Source: Shewanella saliphila
Lineage (GTDB): Bacteria; Pseudomonadota; Gammaproteobacteria; Enterobacterales; Shewanellaceae
Assembly: GCF_014648295.1 (NCBI RefSeq)
Contig: NZ_BMQV01000029.1
Location: 1-56,937 of the forward strand
Length of the DNA: 56,937 bases
Direction of reading: 5' to 3'
Part shown: one piece after another, positions 8,969-18,055 of the stretch
Layout of the letters: every line of letters starts with the position of its first letter
Numbering within the stretch: the first letter of the stretch is position 1
Position numbers and translations under genes: made by a program
The notes under the pieces: model-generated
Database searches by the model: none
Told to the model about the DNA's origin: nothing
The model's input: only the letters and a program-made list of their open reading frames with translations

Positions 8969-11083
8969 ATGTATCGTAAAACCTATTTAGCATTTGTTAT
9001 TTCTGCATTTTTTATTGCTCCCCAAGCCTTCTCAGCTGAAGACAATAAGGTGGATGATGAGTCGATCGAAAAGATCACTGTTTGGAGTACACAAGTTAAA
9101 ACTTCCTCGTTATATATGAGTGGAGATGCTATCGCCAGTAAACAAGCGGACCATATTTCTGATTTATTACGCACTATTCCAGGGGTCGATGTTGGTGGTG
9201 CACATTCTTTGAATCAACGTATCACTATCCGAAGTCTAGATGATAAAGATTTGAATATTAGCATTGATGGGGCGACTCAAAATAGTTACATGTATCACCA
9301 TATGGGTAATTTACAGATCCATGCGGATATCCTTAAATCCGTTGATATTGACGTGGGAACCAACTCGGTTGTTGACGGTGGATTAGGTGGCTCTGTTCGA
9401 TTTGAAACTAAGCAAGCGCGGGATTTACTTAAAAGTGGTCAGTCTTTTGGAGCTCGAGCACAATTCAGTGCAGGTGATAACTCTGGTAGTAATTATTCGT
9501 TGACCGGTTATGGCGTACTCGCAGAAGATTATGATTTTCTTGCTTATTACAATGCAGTTCAACGTGACAATTACGAAGTTGGTGGGGGCAAAATAACTGA
9601 TGCTGACGGGGTTCTCATTCCGAATACAGATGGTAAGGTACGTGGTTTGGAAGGTGATATAGATGACGCCTTAATTAAATTTGGATGGAACATCAACGAT
9701 AATCAACGCTTGTCGGTCAGTTATGAAAACTATAAAGACGAAGGTGATTATAGTTATCGTCCGGATATGGGCTTAGCTACAGATATTGCTATCACAGATT
9801 CTTTAGGCGTCCCTTTACTTTGGCCAACAGAGTTTACCCGTGAAACCGTTACTTTAAATTATGAAATTTTATGGGGCGAATCGTCACAATTAAAAACGGC
9901 AATATTCTCAAACACGAGTGAACTATGGCGAGATGAATCTGGTTATGCAGAAAACCCTAGTTTTGCATCGTCTGCTGGCATTATTACCGGTGAAGCAAAG
10001 AATACTGGTTTGAGTCTGCTAGGTGAATCAATGTTAACTACTGGCAACATTGAACATGATTTTACCTATGGTGCTGACATTGTTAAATATGAAACCGATT
10101 ACTTAGCTGATTACAACACCAGTCCATCAGAAACCTCTGCAGAGCAAGCTATAGACTCAGCAATATATATTCAGGATAGGATAACAATAGGCGATTTTTC
10201 AATCATACCTGGTGTGCGTTATAACAATTATGATGTTGAATCTACTGTAGTGACAGATGTATATAACAATACTTCCTTTGCACTTGCTGCTGAGTATCAA
10301 CCAATGGATGAGTTGGTGTTTAAACTGAGTGCCACAGAACTATTTAAAGGGCCTGAAATTGGTGAAGTATTTGTCGGCGCTGGATTATATGACACGGTTA
10401 ACCCAAATATTGAAGCTGAAACAGGTGTTAATACTGAAGTTGCCTTTGCATATCAAGACAGTGTGTTAGGCGCGGATGCCTTTTCAATAGGGGCAACACT
10501 ATTTCATACACAAATTGAAGATTATATTTATGACTATGCAGGTATTCCACCCAATGGTGATCAGGGCGACTGGAAAGACAATGTTGGTGATATGGAAATT
10601 GAAGGTTATGAGATTTATTTAGGTTATGAAAAGTATGGTTTAAATGGCCTGATTACCTATTCTTCTTCTCGAAGCGATCTCAAGGCGTTTGATGACTATG
10701 AAGTGCTAGACGGTGCTCGCATTGACCGCGAGCAAGGCAATACTATTAGCGCCAATATTAACTATGTATTTGATAGCATTAATCTAACCTTGAATTGGGA
10801 TATCTTAGTCGTGGATGACTTAGATGCTGGTACCGATTTAGATGGGGCAACGGCAGACAACGCTAAAGATGGTTTTACAGTACAAAATATAGCGGCATCT
10901 TGGGTTCCTGAGTTTGCCCCAGATCTGACCGTGATTGTAGGGGTCGACAATCTATTTGATGAATACTATGCCTCACAATCTTCAAGAACAGGTAAATCTT
11001 TCCACCCACGTTTCGGAGACTTATACCTAACAGACTATGAGCCAGGTCGAAATATTAAAGCGACGCTTTCTTATCAATTTTAG
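8969..11083 (+). CDS. TonB-dependent outer-membrane receptor, probably for an iron complex
   Basis: Outer-membrane gated transporter energised by TonB-ExbBD. The 704-aa protein starts at ATG 8969 behind AGGA; eight codons upstream are open but lack a better start. A signal peptide (about 1-22, ending FSA) is followed by a possible TonB box (EKITVWS), a plug domain (about 45-150; LLRTIPGVDVGG, GGLGGSVRFET) and a 22-strand barrel ending in LSYQF with the required terminal Phe. VDNLFDEYYA near the end is the usual late-barrel motif. It heads a same-strand run with PepSY, DUF2271 and DUF4198 genes and has a Fur box upstream. The ligand (siderophore, heme or other) cannot be told from sequence. 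Confidence 0.92.
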   Translation: MYRKTYLAFVISAFFIAPQAFSAEDNKVDDESIEKITVWSTQVKTSSLYMSGDAIASKQADHISDLLRTIPGVDVGGAHSLNQRITIRSLDDKDLNISIDGATQNSYMYHHMGNLQIHADILKSVDIDVGTNSVVDGGLGGSVRFETKQARDLLKSGQSFGARAQFSAGDNSGSNYSLTGYGVLAEDYDFLAYYNAVQRDNYEVGGGKITDADGVLIPNTDGKVRGLEGDIDDALIKFGWNINDNQRLSVSYENYKDEGDYSYRPDMGLATDIAITDSLGVPLLWPTEFTRETVTLNYEILWGESSQLKTAIFSNTSELWRDESGYAENPSFASSAGIITGEAKNTGLSLLGESMLTTGNIEHDFTYGADIVKYETDYLADYNTSPSETSAEQAIDSAIYIQDRITIGDFSIIPGVRYNNYDVESTVVTDVYNNTSFALAAEYQPMDELVFKLSATELFKGPEIGEVFVGAGLYDTVNPNIEAETGVNTEVAFAYQDSVLGADAFSIGATLFHTQIEDYIYDYAGIPPNGDQGDWKDNVGDMEIEGYEIYLGYEKYGLNGLITYSSSRSDLKAFDDYEVLDGARIDREQGNTISANINYVFDSINLTLNWDILVVDDLDAGTDLDGATADNAKDGFTVQNIAASWVPEFAPDLTVIVGVDNLFDEYYASQSSRTGKSFHPRFGDLYLTDYEPGRNIKATLSYQF

Positions 11084-11095
11084 GCGATTGATTGA

Positions 11096-11734
11096 GTGAT
11101 TAATATTTTTCCTAAATGGCTTAAATCGACACAAGCTAAACGTATTTTTAGCTTGTGTCGATGGTTGCATATTTATATATCCGCCGCAGTATTTAGTTTG
11201 CTGATTTTCTTTTGTGTGAGTGGCATAACGTTAAACCATCCTAGCTGGAGTGATAGCAATGAAACTCAGGTTGTAGAGGTTGAGCTTCCACAAGAGCTGA
11301 TTGAAAAAGTACAACAGCAACAGGAACTGCCACTGAACGCCATTCAACATTTTGTTGAGCAAAAAACAGGGCTTCATTCACCAAGAAATATTGATGTGTT
11401 GGTTGATACTGCAGAAATTACCTATGACTACCCAATGCCTGCGGGCTACACATTTGTCACGGTTTATGTTGATGACAACTTAATTGAAATTGAATTTCGA
11501 AAAGATGGTTTTGTTTCGCTAATCAATGACTTACACAAAGGTCGCCATAGTGGGATGTTTTGGAGTGGACTCATTGATATTTCGGCCATTTTGATGTTGT
11601 TGTTCAGTCTTACTGGGTTATTCATTCTGTTGCAAAACGTTAAACATCGCAGTAATGCGCTCGTTATTTTTGGACTTGGCACTGTTGCTCCTATTTTGTT
11701 CTATTTGCTTGTTGTACCCAGACTTTCGTTATAA
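11096..11734 (+). CDS. Short PepSY-domain inner-membrane protein
   Basis: 212-aa membrane protein starting at GTG 11096, 12 nt after the receptor stop. A helix at about 23-47 (LHIYISAAVFSLLIFFCVSG) leads into a periplasmic section of about 110 aa with PepSY-like character, then two more helices at about 160-180 and 188-208. HxGRHSG-like LHKGRHSGMFW just before the second helix is typical of PepSY-associated membrane proteins found beside TonB receptors; some act in ferric-siderophore reduction. It is much shorter than the 350-500 aa members with four helices. Part of the Fur-controlled run. Confidence 0.85.
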   Translation: MINIFPKWLKSTQAKRIFSLCRWLHIYISAAVFSLLIFFCVSGITLNHPSWSDSNETQVVEVELPQELIEKVQQQQELPLNAIQHFVEQKTGLHSPRNIDVLVDTAEITYDYPMPAGYTFVTVYVDDNLIEIEFRKDGFVSLINDLHKGRHSGMFWSGLIDISAILMLLFSLTGLFILLQNVKHRSNALVIFGLGTVAPILFYLLVVPRLSL

Positions 11735-11749
11735 CCATAGGTAATCATA

Positions 11750-12250
11750 ATGAAAAAAATACTATTTATTGCATTAACCGTTTTACCTGCCATGTTGTGG
11801 TTAAAGCCAGTTGATGCGACTGAAGTTGTTATTGATATAAATGTACCTGAAATAGACAGCTCGCCATATCACCGACCATATATTGCCGTATGGTTAGAAA
11901 CCCCTAAACGTAAAGGCGTTCATACCTTTGCATTTTGGAAAGAACAAGAAGAGTGGTTTAAAGATCTACGCCAATGGTGGCGAAAAATAGGTAGAGCTAA
12001 CACTCCTAATTTTGACTCTGTATCTGGGCCTACGCGTAAGCCGGGAGAATATCAATTAACTTGGGATGGCACCCTAAGTAATGGACAGAAAGTTTCGCCT
12101 GGTGAATATGTTTTGCATTTTGAATCGGTAAGAGAACAGGGAAGTCGTGAGTATTTACGACAACCAATTACCATTGCTGAAAATAAGACGCAAACGTTCA
12201 CCTTACAAGGCAAGCAAGAACTAGGGCTGATCTCGATATCAGTGAAATAG
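11750..12250 (+). CDS. DUF2271 periplasmic protein
   Basis: 166-aa secreted protein: signal peptide about 1-23 (ends VDA), then a compact beta-rich domain. YIAVWLETPKRKGVHTFAFW, followed by GPTRKPGEYQLTWDGTLSNG, is the typical DUF2271 pattern, resembling a FlgD-like immunoglobulin fold. Members are commonly encoded beside PepSY and TonB-receptor genes. Molecular function unknown. 15 nt after the PepSY gene and 35 nt before the DUF4198 gene, so co-transcription is likely. Confidence 0.8.
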   Translation: MKKILFIALTVLPAMLWLKPVDATEVVIDINVPEIDSSPYHRPYIAVWLETPKRKGVHTFAFWKEQEEWFKDLRQWWRKIGRANTPNFDSVSGPTRKPGEYQLTWDGTLSNGQKVSPGEYVLHFESVREQGSREYLRQPITIAENKTQTFTLQGKQELGLISISVK

Positions 12251-12285
12251 AAAATACTACCTTTACTTTATTAAGGAAGATAGAC

Positions 12286-13143
12286 ATGATTAAACAAACC
12301 AAATTATATTTTGCTGCAGCCGTGGTTGCGGCAATGGGCATAAGTTCAATGGCTAGCGCTCATGAGCGTTTTGTATTGCCATCACATACCGTTTTGTCTA
12401 GTGAAAGCACTCAATTTGTTACGTTAACCTCCAGTATATCAAACGATATTTTCCACCCAGATCGCCCATTAGGTAATAATGAAAAAGGCATTGATTCGGG
12501 TGAGCTAGCACCATTATTTAATGTATTGCAAACGAAGGTTACTTCACCTGACGGACAGCTGACTGATAGCATTCAATGGCAAGCTTTTCACCGGTTGTCA
12601 GTCGCTGATGTTGAGTTGCAGAAAACGGGTACTTATCGTATTGCAATAGTGCAACCTGATATTGCGATGACAACCTACAAAGATGCTAAACAGGCTTATC
12701 AAAGAAAATTTGGCAAAAATCCAACGCTGCCAAGTGATGCAACCGATATTGTGCGTAGAACCACTGCATCTAGTGTTGCAACTTATATTAGTTTAAATCA
12801 ACCAAGCAAATTAGCTCCCACAGGCAGTGGCTTAGAATTAAGTGGCGATACTCACCCTAATGACTTATTTGTTGCCGAGTCAGCTTCATTTCAATTATTG
12901 TTCGACGGCAAACCTAGCGACGAAAACACGCTTGTAAAAGTTATAAAAGGCGGCACTAGACATCGTAATTATAGAGCTGAGACAATTGTTCAATTGGATA
13001 AAGAAGGGCGTTTTGAATGGACTCCAGCCGAGTCTGGCTTTTATTTATTAGTGGCAGAAAAAGAGGTCAAAGTACAACAACCAGCAGAGGTTGATGTTAA
13101 GCATTTTAGCTTAAATTTAACGCTAGAGGTTTTTGCTGAGTAA
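12286..13143 (+). CDS. DUF4198 periplasmic protein
   Basis: 285-aa secreted protein with a clear signal peptide (about 1-25, ending ASA) followed by HERFVLPSHTVL, the start of the mature DUF4198 domain. The N-terminal His right after cleavage and a His elsewhere (DTHPND) are compatible with metal binding, and this family is related to the NikM-like periplasmic part of metal transporters, but this is family context, not shown here. GRFEWTPAESGFYLLVAEKE near the end is a typical C-terminal beta sandwich. Last gene of the Fur-controlled run. Confidence 0.8.
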   Translation: MIKQTKLYFAAAVVAAMGISSMASAHERFVLPSHTVLSSESTQFVTLTSSISNDIFHPDRPLGNNEKGIDSGELAPLFNVLQTKVTSPDGQLTDSIQWQAFHRLSVADVELQKTGTYRIAIVQPDIAMTTYKDAKQAYQRKFGKNPTLPSDATDIVRRTTASSVATYISLNQPSKLAPTGSGLELSGDTHPNDLFVAESASFQLLFDGKPSDENTLVKVIKGGTRHRNYRAETIVQLDKEGRFEWTPAESGFYLLVAEKEVKVQQPAEVDVKHFSLNLTLEVFAE

Positions 13144-13308
13144 CTCAGAGAAGCCATTAATGGAGTGTTGATAGCGATATTAATGCCATTTTCAGTAAAG
13201 ATTGAAGAGTTAAGTGTAGTTTGAGAGCTCCAGAAAGAAAATAGCGTGACTTTTCGCGTTATGGCAAATAAAGCAAGTGAGTCGGGTTAACCTATGATTT
13301 ATAAACAC

Positions 13309-13337
13309 AAAAAAACCGCATTTAATGCGGTTTTTTT
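13309..13337. terminator. Bidirectional Rho-independent terminator
   Basis: Seven A, then ACCGCATTTAATGCGGT as a perfect hairpin, then seven T. Placed between convergent genes (DUF4198 gene from the left, the small secreted protein gene from the right), it can serve both. Confidence 0.9.
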
Positions 13338-13359
13338 GTGGCTGTGCACTGAATTGCGA

Positions 13360-13584
13360 TTAGTTTGCTTGAGTTGCTTCAGAAGTTTTTTGTGCTTCTT
13401 CATTGTCTGCCACTAAAATACTGTTAACATCGTCATTGATATCAACTTTCATCGCTTCAATGCTTTGTGATAGCTCGGCATGTAAGTCGGCCATATCAAT
13501 CGCTTCTAATTCGGTTGCTTGCGCTGTGCTTAATCCGATGAACGTTGTTAAGGAAATAGCAAAAACAGTTTTTAGGTTGAACAT
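13360..13584 (-). CDS. Small secreted acidic protein, unknown function
   Basis: 74-aa protein with a signal peptide (about 1-23, LSTAQA cut site) and a mature part of about 50 aa rich in Glu, Asp and Ala that should be helical (IDMADLHAELSQSIEAMKVD). GGAGG lies 8-10 nt before the ATG, a strong ribosome-binding site. The perfect terminator just downstream supports a real transcript. No family recognised. A Fur-like box lies 128 nt upstream of its start, shared with gcvA. Confidence 0.7.
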   Translation of the reverse strand: MFNLKTVFAISLTTFIGLSTAQATELEAIDMADLHAELSQSIEAMKVDINDDVNSILVADNEEAQKTSEATQAN

Positions 13585-13711
13585 AGGGGGAAGCCTCCAG
13601 GCTAATTATTCACATTTGCCGGACTATCCCGATTCCCTCGTAGAGATTGTCCAACTGTATTTTCAATGCTGCTAATTTAACCAAATACAGTGTTCTTTAC
13701 AAACGACAAAA

Positions 13712-13730
13712 AATAACGATAATCATTAGA
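13712..13730. promoter_or_regulatory. Fur-like box between the small secreted protein gene and gcvA
   Basis: AATAACGATAATCATTAGA matches the 19-bp Fur consensus in 15 positions, including the central GATAATCATTA. It lies 33 nt before the gcvA start codon and in the shared divergent region. Weaker than the box at 8919. Confidence 0.5.
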
Positions 13731-13762
13731 AAAACTAATCAATAAACGAGAGACTGATCACT

Positions 13763-14674
13763 ATGTCTAGACGATTGCCCCCGTTAAATGCTGTTAAAGC
13801 ATTTGAGGCTGCAGCAAGGCATCTGAGCTTTACCCGCGCCGCAGAAGAGTTGTTCGTGACTCAAGCCGCGGTAAGCCATCAGATTAAAGCGTTAGAAGAT
13901 TTTTTAGGGCTAAAATTGTTTCGACGTAAGAATCGATCATTATTGTTAACAGAAGAAGGTCAAAGCTACTTTCTCGACATTAAAGATATTTTTATTGAAC
14001 TAGGTGAAGCCACAAATCGCTTACTCGCCCGCAGTGCAGTGGGTTCATTAACTGTGAGTATGTCACCGAGTTTTGCGATTCAATGGTTAGTACCAAGATT
14101 AGCTAAATTCAGTGAAAAAAATCCTGATATCGATGTTCGAATTAAAGCTGTCGACAGTGACACGAATTCATTAACCGACGATGTTGATGTGGCTATTTAT
14201 TATGGACAGGGTAACTGGCCAGGGCTACGCGCCGATAAATTACGCAACGAAGTGCTGATCCCTGTATGTTCACCATTATTACTTAATGGCCCCAAACCAT
14301 TAACTCACCCCAGTGATTTAAAGTTCCACACATTATTGCATGATGCAAGTCGCCAAGATTGGCAGGCTTGGTTTAGGCAATGCGGTGTGACAGATGTGAA
14401 TGTTAATCAGGGGCCTATCTTTAGCCACTCATCACTGGTGCTGCAAGCGGCGGCACACGGTCAGGGGGTTGCATTAGGTTACAGTGTGTTGGCAAGGCCA
14501 GATATTAAAGCAGGGCGCTTGATTTGCCCGTTCTCTGAAGTACTGGTGAGTAAAGATGCCTATTACTTGGTGTGCCAACAGAATCATTCTGAAATAGGTA
14601 AGATATCGGCGTTTAGAGAATGGATGGTTGATATGTTTGCTGAGGAGTCTCGCAGTGAACTGCTTACCGGATAG
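13763..14674 (+). CDS. gcvA: LysR-family regulator GcvA (glycine cleavage regulator)
   Basis: 303-aa LysR-type regulator. The N-terminal winged helix-turn-helix (about 20-65) reads SFTRAAEELFVTQAAVSHQ and is nearly the E. coli GcvA sequence; the effector domain (about 90-300) contains LTVSMSPSFAIQWLVPRL, DVAIYYGQGNWPGL and QGPIFSHSSLVLQAAAHGQG as in GcvA. In E. coli GcvA controls the glycine cleavage operon in response to glycine and purines; that role is inferred here. Followed by hydrolase, ygdD and rlmM genes; gcvA-ygdD-rlmM order is also that of E. coli. Confidence 0.92.
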   Translation: MSRRLPPLNAVKAFEAAARHLSFTRAAEELFVTQAAVSHQIKALEDFLGLKLFRRKNRSLLLTEEGQSYFLDIKDIFIELGEATNRLLARSAVGSLTVSMSPSFAIQWLVPRLAKFSEKNPDIDVRIKAVDSDTNSLTDDVDVAIYYGQGNWPGLRADKLRNEVLIPVCSPLLLNGPKPLTHPSDLKFHTLLHDASRQDWQAWFRQCGVTDVNVNQGPIFSHSSLVLQAAAHGQGVALGYSVLARPDIKAGRLICPFSEVLVSKDAYYLVCQQNHSEIGKISAFREWMVDMFAEESRSELLTG

Positions 14675-15368
14675 CCCAACTGAGCTGGCGCAAGATTATG
14701 TTTTGCAGGGAGCTAAAAGTGATACGCTGATTATTTTTGCTCATGGAGCCGGTGCCAATATGCACCATGAGTTTATGGTCAATATGAGTGATAAACTGGT
14801 TAAAAACGGTTTTCAGGTGTATCGGTTTAATTTTTTATATATGCAAGCCAACATGCAAGATGGTAAGCGTCGTCCCCCTGACAGAGCACCTAAATTACTC
14901 ACTCATCTTGAACAAGTATTGATTGATGTCGGTGAGAAAATTAAACAAGGGCTGATAAATCCCAAACGCATCGTATTAATAGGCAAATCGATGGGTGGAC
15001 GAATGTCGGCCATATTAACCAGCGCTGAGCACGTATTTTTATCGGCTCAGGCTAAAGACATTGCGGCAAAAATTGCAGCGGTAGTCTGCCTTGGTTATCC
15101 ATTTATTCCGCTTAAAGGCGGCGAGCCGCGTTTATCACCAATACAAACTAACCCATTACCAATACTAATCGTTCAAGGGGAGCGAGATAAGTTTGGCGGC
15201 CGTGAGCAAGTGCCGTCTTGGCCATTGTCAGAAAACACCTCCATATATTGGATTGGCGATGGTGATCATAGCCTGCAACCACGTAAATCTTCGGGTTATA
15301 CACTAGAAGGTAATTTACAACAGGCCAGCGATGGCATCAGCCAATTTATCGCTTCAGTTCGTGTTTAA
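14655..15368 (+). CDS. Alpha/beta-hydrolase (KANL3/Tex30-type, dienelactone hydrolase-like)
   Basis: 237-aa cytoplasmic alpha/beta-hydrolase. The chosen GTG at 14655 follows GAGGAG (14642-14647) by 7 nt and overlaps the gcvA end by 20 nt; an upstream ATG in frame at 14628 lacks a site. Triad candidates are Ser in IGKSMGGRM, Asp in QGERDKFGG and His in GDGDHSLQPRK; FAHGAGANMHHEF supplies the oxyanion region. Substrate unknown. Inserted between gcvA and ygdD, whose neighbours in E. coli lack it, and probably translationally coupled to gcvA. Confidence 0.85.
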   Translation: MNCLPDSPTELAQDYVLQGAKSDTLIIFAHGAGANMHHEFMVNMSDKLVKNGFQVYRFNFLYMQANMQDGKRRPPDRAPKLLTHLEQVLIDVGEKIKQGLINPKRIVLIGKSMGGRMSAILTSAEHVFLSAQAKDIAAKIAAVVCLGYPFIPLKGGEPRLSPIQTNPLPILIVQGERDKFGGREQVPSWPLSENTSIYWIGDGDHSLQPRKSSGYTLEGNLQQASDGISQFIASVRV

Positions 15369-15389
15369 GCATCTTAAAAGGTAAATGAA

Positions 15390-15770
15390 ATGAACAAAGG
15401 ATTATTATTACTGGCAACTTTTAGTGGTTTTTTAGCGGTGTCACTGGGTGCATTTGGCGCGCATGGGCTTAAATCGATTGCCCCACCAGAGCTTGTTAGT
15501 ATCTTTAAACTTGGGGTCGACTATCAGTTTTATCACACCTTTGCGCTTATCGCGCTAGCCTTCTCTGGCCATTGGATAACCTCAAAACTACTTAACTGGG
15601 CGGCTTATAGTTTTATTGCCGGAATCGTGTTGTTTTCAGGCTCGCTGTATTTATATGCCTTTACGGGTGCTAAATGGATTGGACCCATTACACCGTTAGG
15701 TGGTTTGTGTTTTCTGATGGGATGGTCGTTATTTGCTGTCGCCATTTGGCAATCAAAAGTAGCGAAATAA
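15390..15770 (+). CDS. ygdD: DUF423 family inner-membrane protein YgdD
   Basis: 126-aa protein with four predicted transmembrane helices (about 5-23, 47-65, 70-90 and 98-118). The start GFLAVSLGAFGAHGLK and GVDYQFYHTFALI are hallmark DUF423 motifs. Function unknown. AAAGG precedes the ATG. Gene order with gcvA and rlmM is conserved widely in gammaproteobacteria. Confidence 0.92.
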   Translation: MNKGLLLLATFSGFLAVSLGAFGAHGLKSIAPPELVSIFKLGVDYQFYHTFALIALAFSGHWITSKLLNWAAYSFIAGIVLFSGSLYLYAFTGAKWIGPITPLGGLCFLMGWSLFAVAIWQSKVAK

Positions 15771-15867
15771 TACCGCGGCTAAATTCTCCTTCCTTGTGTT
15801 TTTTTGGGTATAATAGCGGGATTATTGTCTCGCTATTAACGCGATCATCCTTACGCTAAGGCTCCAA

Positions 15868-16956
15868 ATGAAAAACCTATTTCTATTTTGCCGTTCAGGT
15901 TACGAAAAAGACTGTGCGGCAGAAATTCAACAACGTGCTGCAGAGCTTAATGTCGGTGGTTTTGTTAAAACCAACCTAAATGATGCTTATGTTATTTATC
16001 AATGTTTTGAAGAGGATGGTGCGGATACTTTAGCTAAAGAGCTTGCGCTAAGTTCGCTCATCTTTACCCGTCAAATGTTTGCCGCAGGTGAGATGTTGTC
16101 TGATTTGCCAGAACAAGATCGTGTTAGTCCAATTGTTGCCGCGTTATCAGAGTTGTCTAAGTGTGGTGAGTTGCGGGTTGAAACACCTGACACCAATGAA
16201 GCCAAAGAACTGTCGGCCTTTTGCCGTAAATTTACTGTCCCGCTGCGCCAAGGCTTAAAAAAGAGTGGCGCATTGCTTGGCGCTGAAAACGACCGCCGTC
16301 CTATTATTCATGTGTGTTTTATTGGCCCAGGTAAAGCCTATGCGGGTTATTCGCTGAGTAACAATAGCTCTCCTCACTTTATGGGTATTCCACGCTTAAA
16401 AATGGCTGCTGATGCGCCGAGTCGCTCAAGTCTAAAACTTGATGAAGCGTTTGGGGTGTTTTTAACCAAAGAAGAGCAAGAAACTCGCTGTCGCAGTGGC
16501 TTAAATTCAGTTGATTTAGGTGCCTGCCCAGGCGGTTGGACGTATCAATTAGTGCGCCGCGGTATGATGGTGGCAGCAATTGATAATGGCCCAATGGATC
16601 CTAAATTAATGGAAACAGGCCAGGTTAAACATTACCGCGCCGATGGGTTTCGTTTTGAGCCACCGCGAAAAAATATTTACTGGTTAGTGTGTGACATGGT
16701 TGAAAAGCCAGCGCGTGTAGCTGAGCTAATGGAAGCTTGGGCAATTAACGGTTGGTTTAAAGAAGCTATCTTTAACCTTAAATTACCGATGAAGAGCCGC
16801 TATAAAGAAGTGAGCACCATTTTAGAAACCATGAGCACCATTTTAACTGAGAACGAAATTGACTTTAAAATGCAGTGTAAGCACCTGTATCACGACCGTG
16901 ATGAAGTGACTGTGCATTTGTGGTTGTTCCCTGAAAAGGGCGTGAGTTACGCATAA
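15868..16956 (+). CDS. rlmM: 23S rRNA 2'-O-ribose methyltransferase (C2498)
   Basis: Methylates the 2'-OH of C2498 in 23S rRNA using S-adenosylmethionine. The 362-aa protein has an N-terminal ferredoxin-like/THUMP-like part (about 1-170) and a C-terminal Rossmann methyltransferase with SAM motif [14 protein letters not shown] (about 215-228), [11 protein letters not shown], and the catalytic Lys stretch [13 protein letters not shown]. Length matches E. coli RlmM. Own promoter likely in the 97-nt gap (TATAAT near 15809); ends at a strong hairpin. Confidence 0.96.
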   Translation: MKNLFLFCRSGYEKDCAAEIQQRAAELNVGGFVKTNLNDAYVIYQCFEEDGADTLAKELALSSLIFTRQMFAAGEMLSDLPEQDRVSPIVAALSELSKCGELRVETPDTNEAKELSAFCRKFTVPLRQGLKKSGALLGAENDRRPIIHVCFIGPGKAYAGYSLSNNSSPHFMGIPRLKMAADAPSRSSLKLDEAFGVFLTKEEQETRCRSGLNSVDLGACPGGWTYQLVRRGMMVAAIDNGPMDPKLMETGQVKHYRADGFRFEPPRKNIYWLVCDMVEKPARVAELMEAWAINGWFKEAIFNLKLPMKSRYKEVSTILETMSTILTENEIDFKMQCKHLYHDRDEVTVHLWLFPEKGVSYA

Positions 16957-16978
16957 TTATCCCAATATAGATTAATAT

Positions 16979-17015
16979 AAAAAGCCCGCTGATAATCATT
17001 ATCAGCGGGCTTTTT
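16979..17015. terminator. Bidirectional terminator between rlmM and the isocitrate dehydrogenase gene
   Basis: AAGCCCGCTGATAATC pairs with the following ATTATCAGCGGGCTT and is flanked by A and T runs on both sides, so it can end both convergent transcripts. The GATAATCATTATC inside the stem resembles a Fur half-consensus but is explained by the hairpin. Confidence 0.92.
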
Positions 17016-17044
17016 GTTAAGCTTAAAAGCTTGCAGAAAAGTGC

Positions 17045-18055
17045 TTAACCTAAACGATCAAGTACCGCTTGGGTAAAGTCGGTAGTACCGTGAGTGCCGC
17101 CTAAATCGCGCGTCGTACGGTCGCCTTCTTCAATGACTGCTGAAACGGCATTGCGGATCATCTCAGCTTTGTCAGACATGCCTAAATACTCAAGCATTTG
17201 AATTGACGCTAAAATGACTGACGTTGGGTTTGCCAGGTTTTTGCCTGCAATGTCTGGGGCACTGCCATGTACTGCTTCAAAAATAGCAGCGTCACGGCCA
17301 ATGTTAGCACCCGGTGCCATGCCTAATCCGCCGACTAAACCAGCGCAAAGATCAGACAAAATATCACCAAATAAGTTAGTGGTTACAATCACATCGAAGT
17401 TTTCTGGGTTCATGACTAATTTCATGCAAGCCGCATCAACAATCATTTCTTCGGTGGTGATATCTGGATAACGCTGGCTCACTTCACGTGCAACTTTCAA
17501 AAATAAACCTGAAGTTGATTTCATGATGTTGGCTTTATGAACAATCGTGATTTTTTTACGGTTTTCTTTACGGGCTAACTCATAGGCAAACGTGGTAATT
17601 TGCTCTGCACCCTGACGAGTAATAATACTGGTCGCTTCAGCGATTTGGCCGTCGTCTGACACTTTTTGGCCTAAACCTGAATACATACCTTCGGTGTTTT
17701 CACGAACCGTAATGATGTCGATATTTTCGTAACGAGCCTGAGTACCTTTAAAAGAATTAACCGGGCGCACGTTAGCGTATAAGCTGAATGTTTTACGAAG
17801 ACTGACGTTAATTGAAGTAAAACCTTCGCCGACTGGTGTTGTTAAAGGACCCTTTAAGGCAATACGATTTTTTTCGATGAGGTCTAACGTACGTTGTGGT
17901 AATAACTCGCCGTGCTTTTCTAACGCCGTTAACCCAGCATCTGCAAATTCGTATTCAAAGTCACATCCTGCTTTGTCGAGGATTTTTAAAGCTGAATCGA
18001 TGATGCTAGGTCCAATCCCATCACCTGGGATTACGGTAATTGTACGTTTTGGCAT
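17045..18055 (-). CDS. Isocitrate dehydrogenase, NAD-dependent type
   Basis: Decarboxylating dehydrogenase of the isocitrate/isopropylmalate family. 336 aa from ATG 18055, which has GGAAGGA before it; five upstream codons are open but lack a site. Isocitrate-type substrate loop SINVSLRKTFSLYANVRP, RENTEGMYSG and the Mg-binding DILSDLCAGL are present. In the cofactor loop the residues after HGSAP are Asp-Ile rather than the Lys-Tyr of NADP enzymes, which points to NAD+. The short length and eukaryote-like sequence differ from the 416-aa or 740-aa NADP enzymes. A role in the TCA cycle is likely; isopropylmalate or homoisocitrate use is less likely given the loop. Confidence 0.88.
   Translation of the reverse strand: MPKRTITVIPGDGIGPSIIDSALKILDKAGCDFEYEFADAGLTALEKHGELLPQRTLDLIEKNRIALKGPLTTPVGEGFTSINVSLRKTFSLYANVRPVNSFKGTQARYENIDIITVRENTEGMYSGLGQKVSDDGQIAEATSIITRQGAEQITTFAYELARKENRKKITIVHKANIMKSTSGLFLKVAREVSQRYPDITTEEMIVDAACMKLVMNPENFDVIVTTNLFGDILSDLCAGLVGGLGMAPGANIGRDAAIFEAVHGSAPDIAGKNLANPTSVILASIQMLEYLGMSDKAEMIRNAVSAVIEEGDRTTRDLGGTHGTTDFTQAVLDRLG

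Noticed and set aside
13585..13711. GcvB small RNA gene, expected divergent from gcvA by analogy with E. coli
   Set aside because: No GcvB-like GU-rich R1 seed on the minus strand and the position is taken by a small secreted protein gene.
16985..16999. Fur-like palindrome GATAATCATTATC
   Set aside because: It is inside the stem of the rlmM/idh terminator, between convergent gene ends, where an operator would have no promoter to act on.
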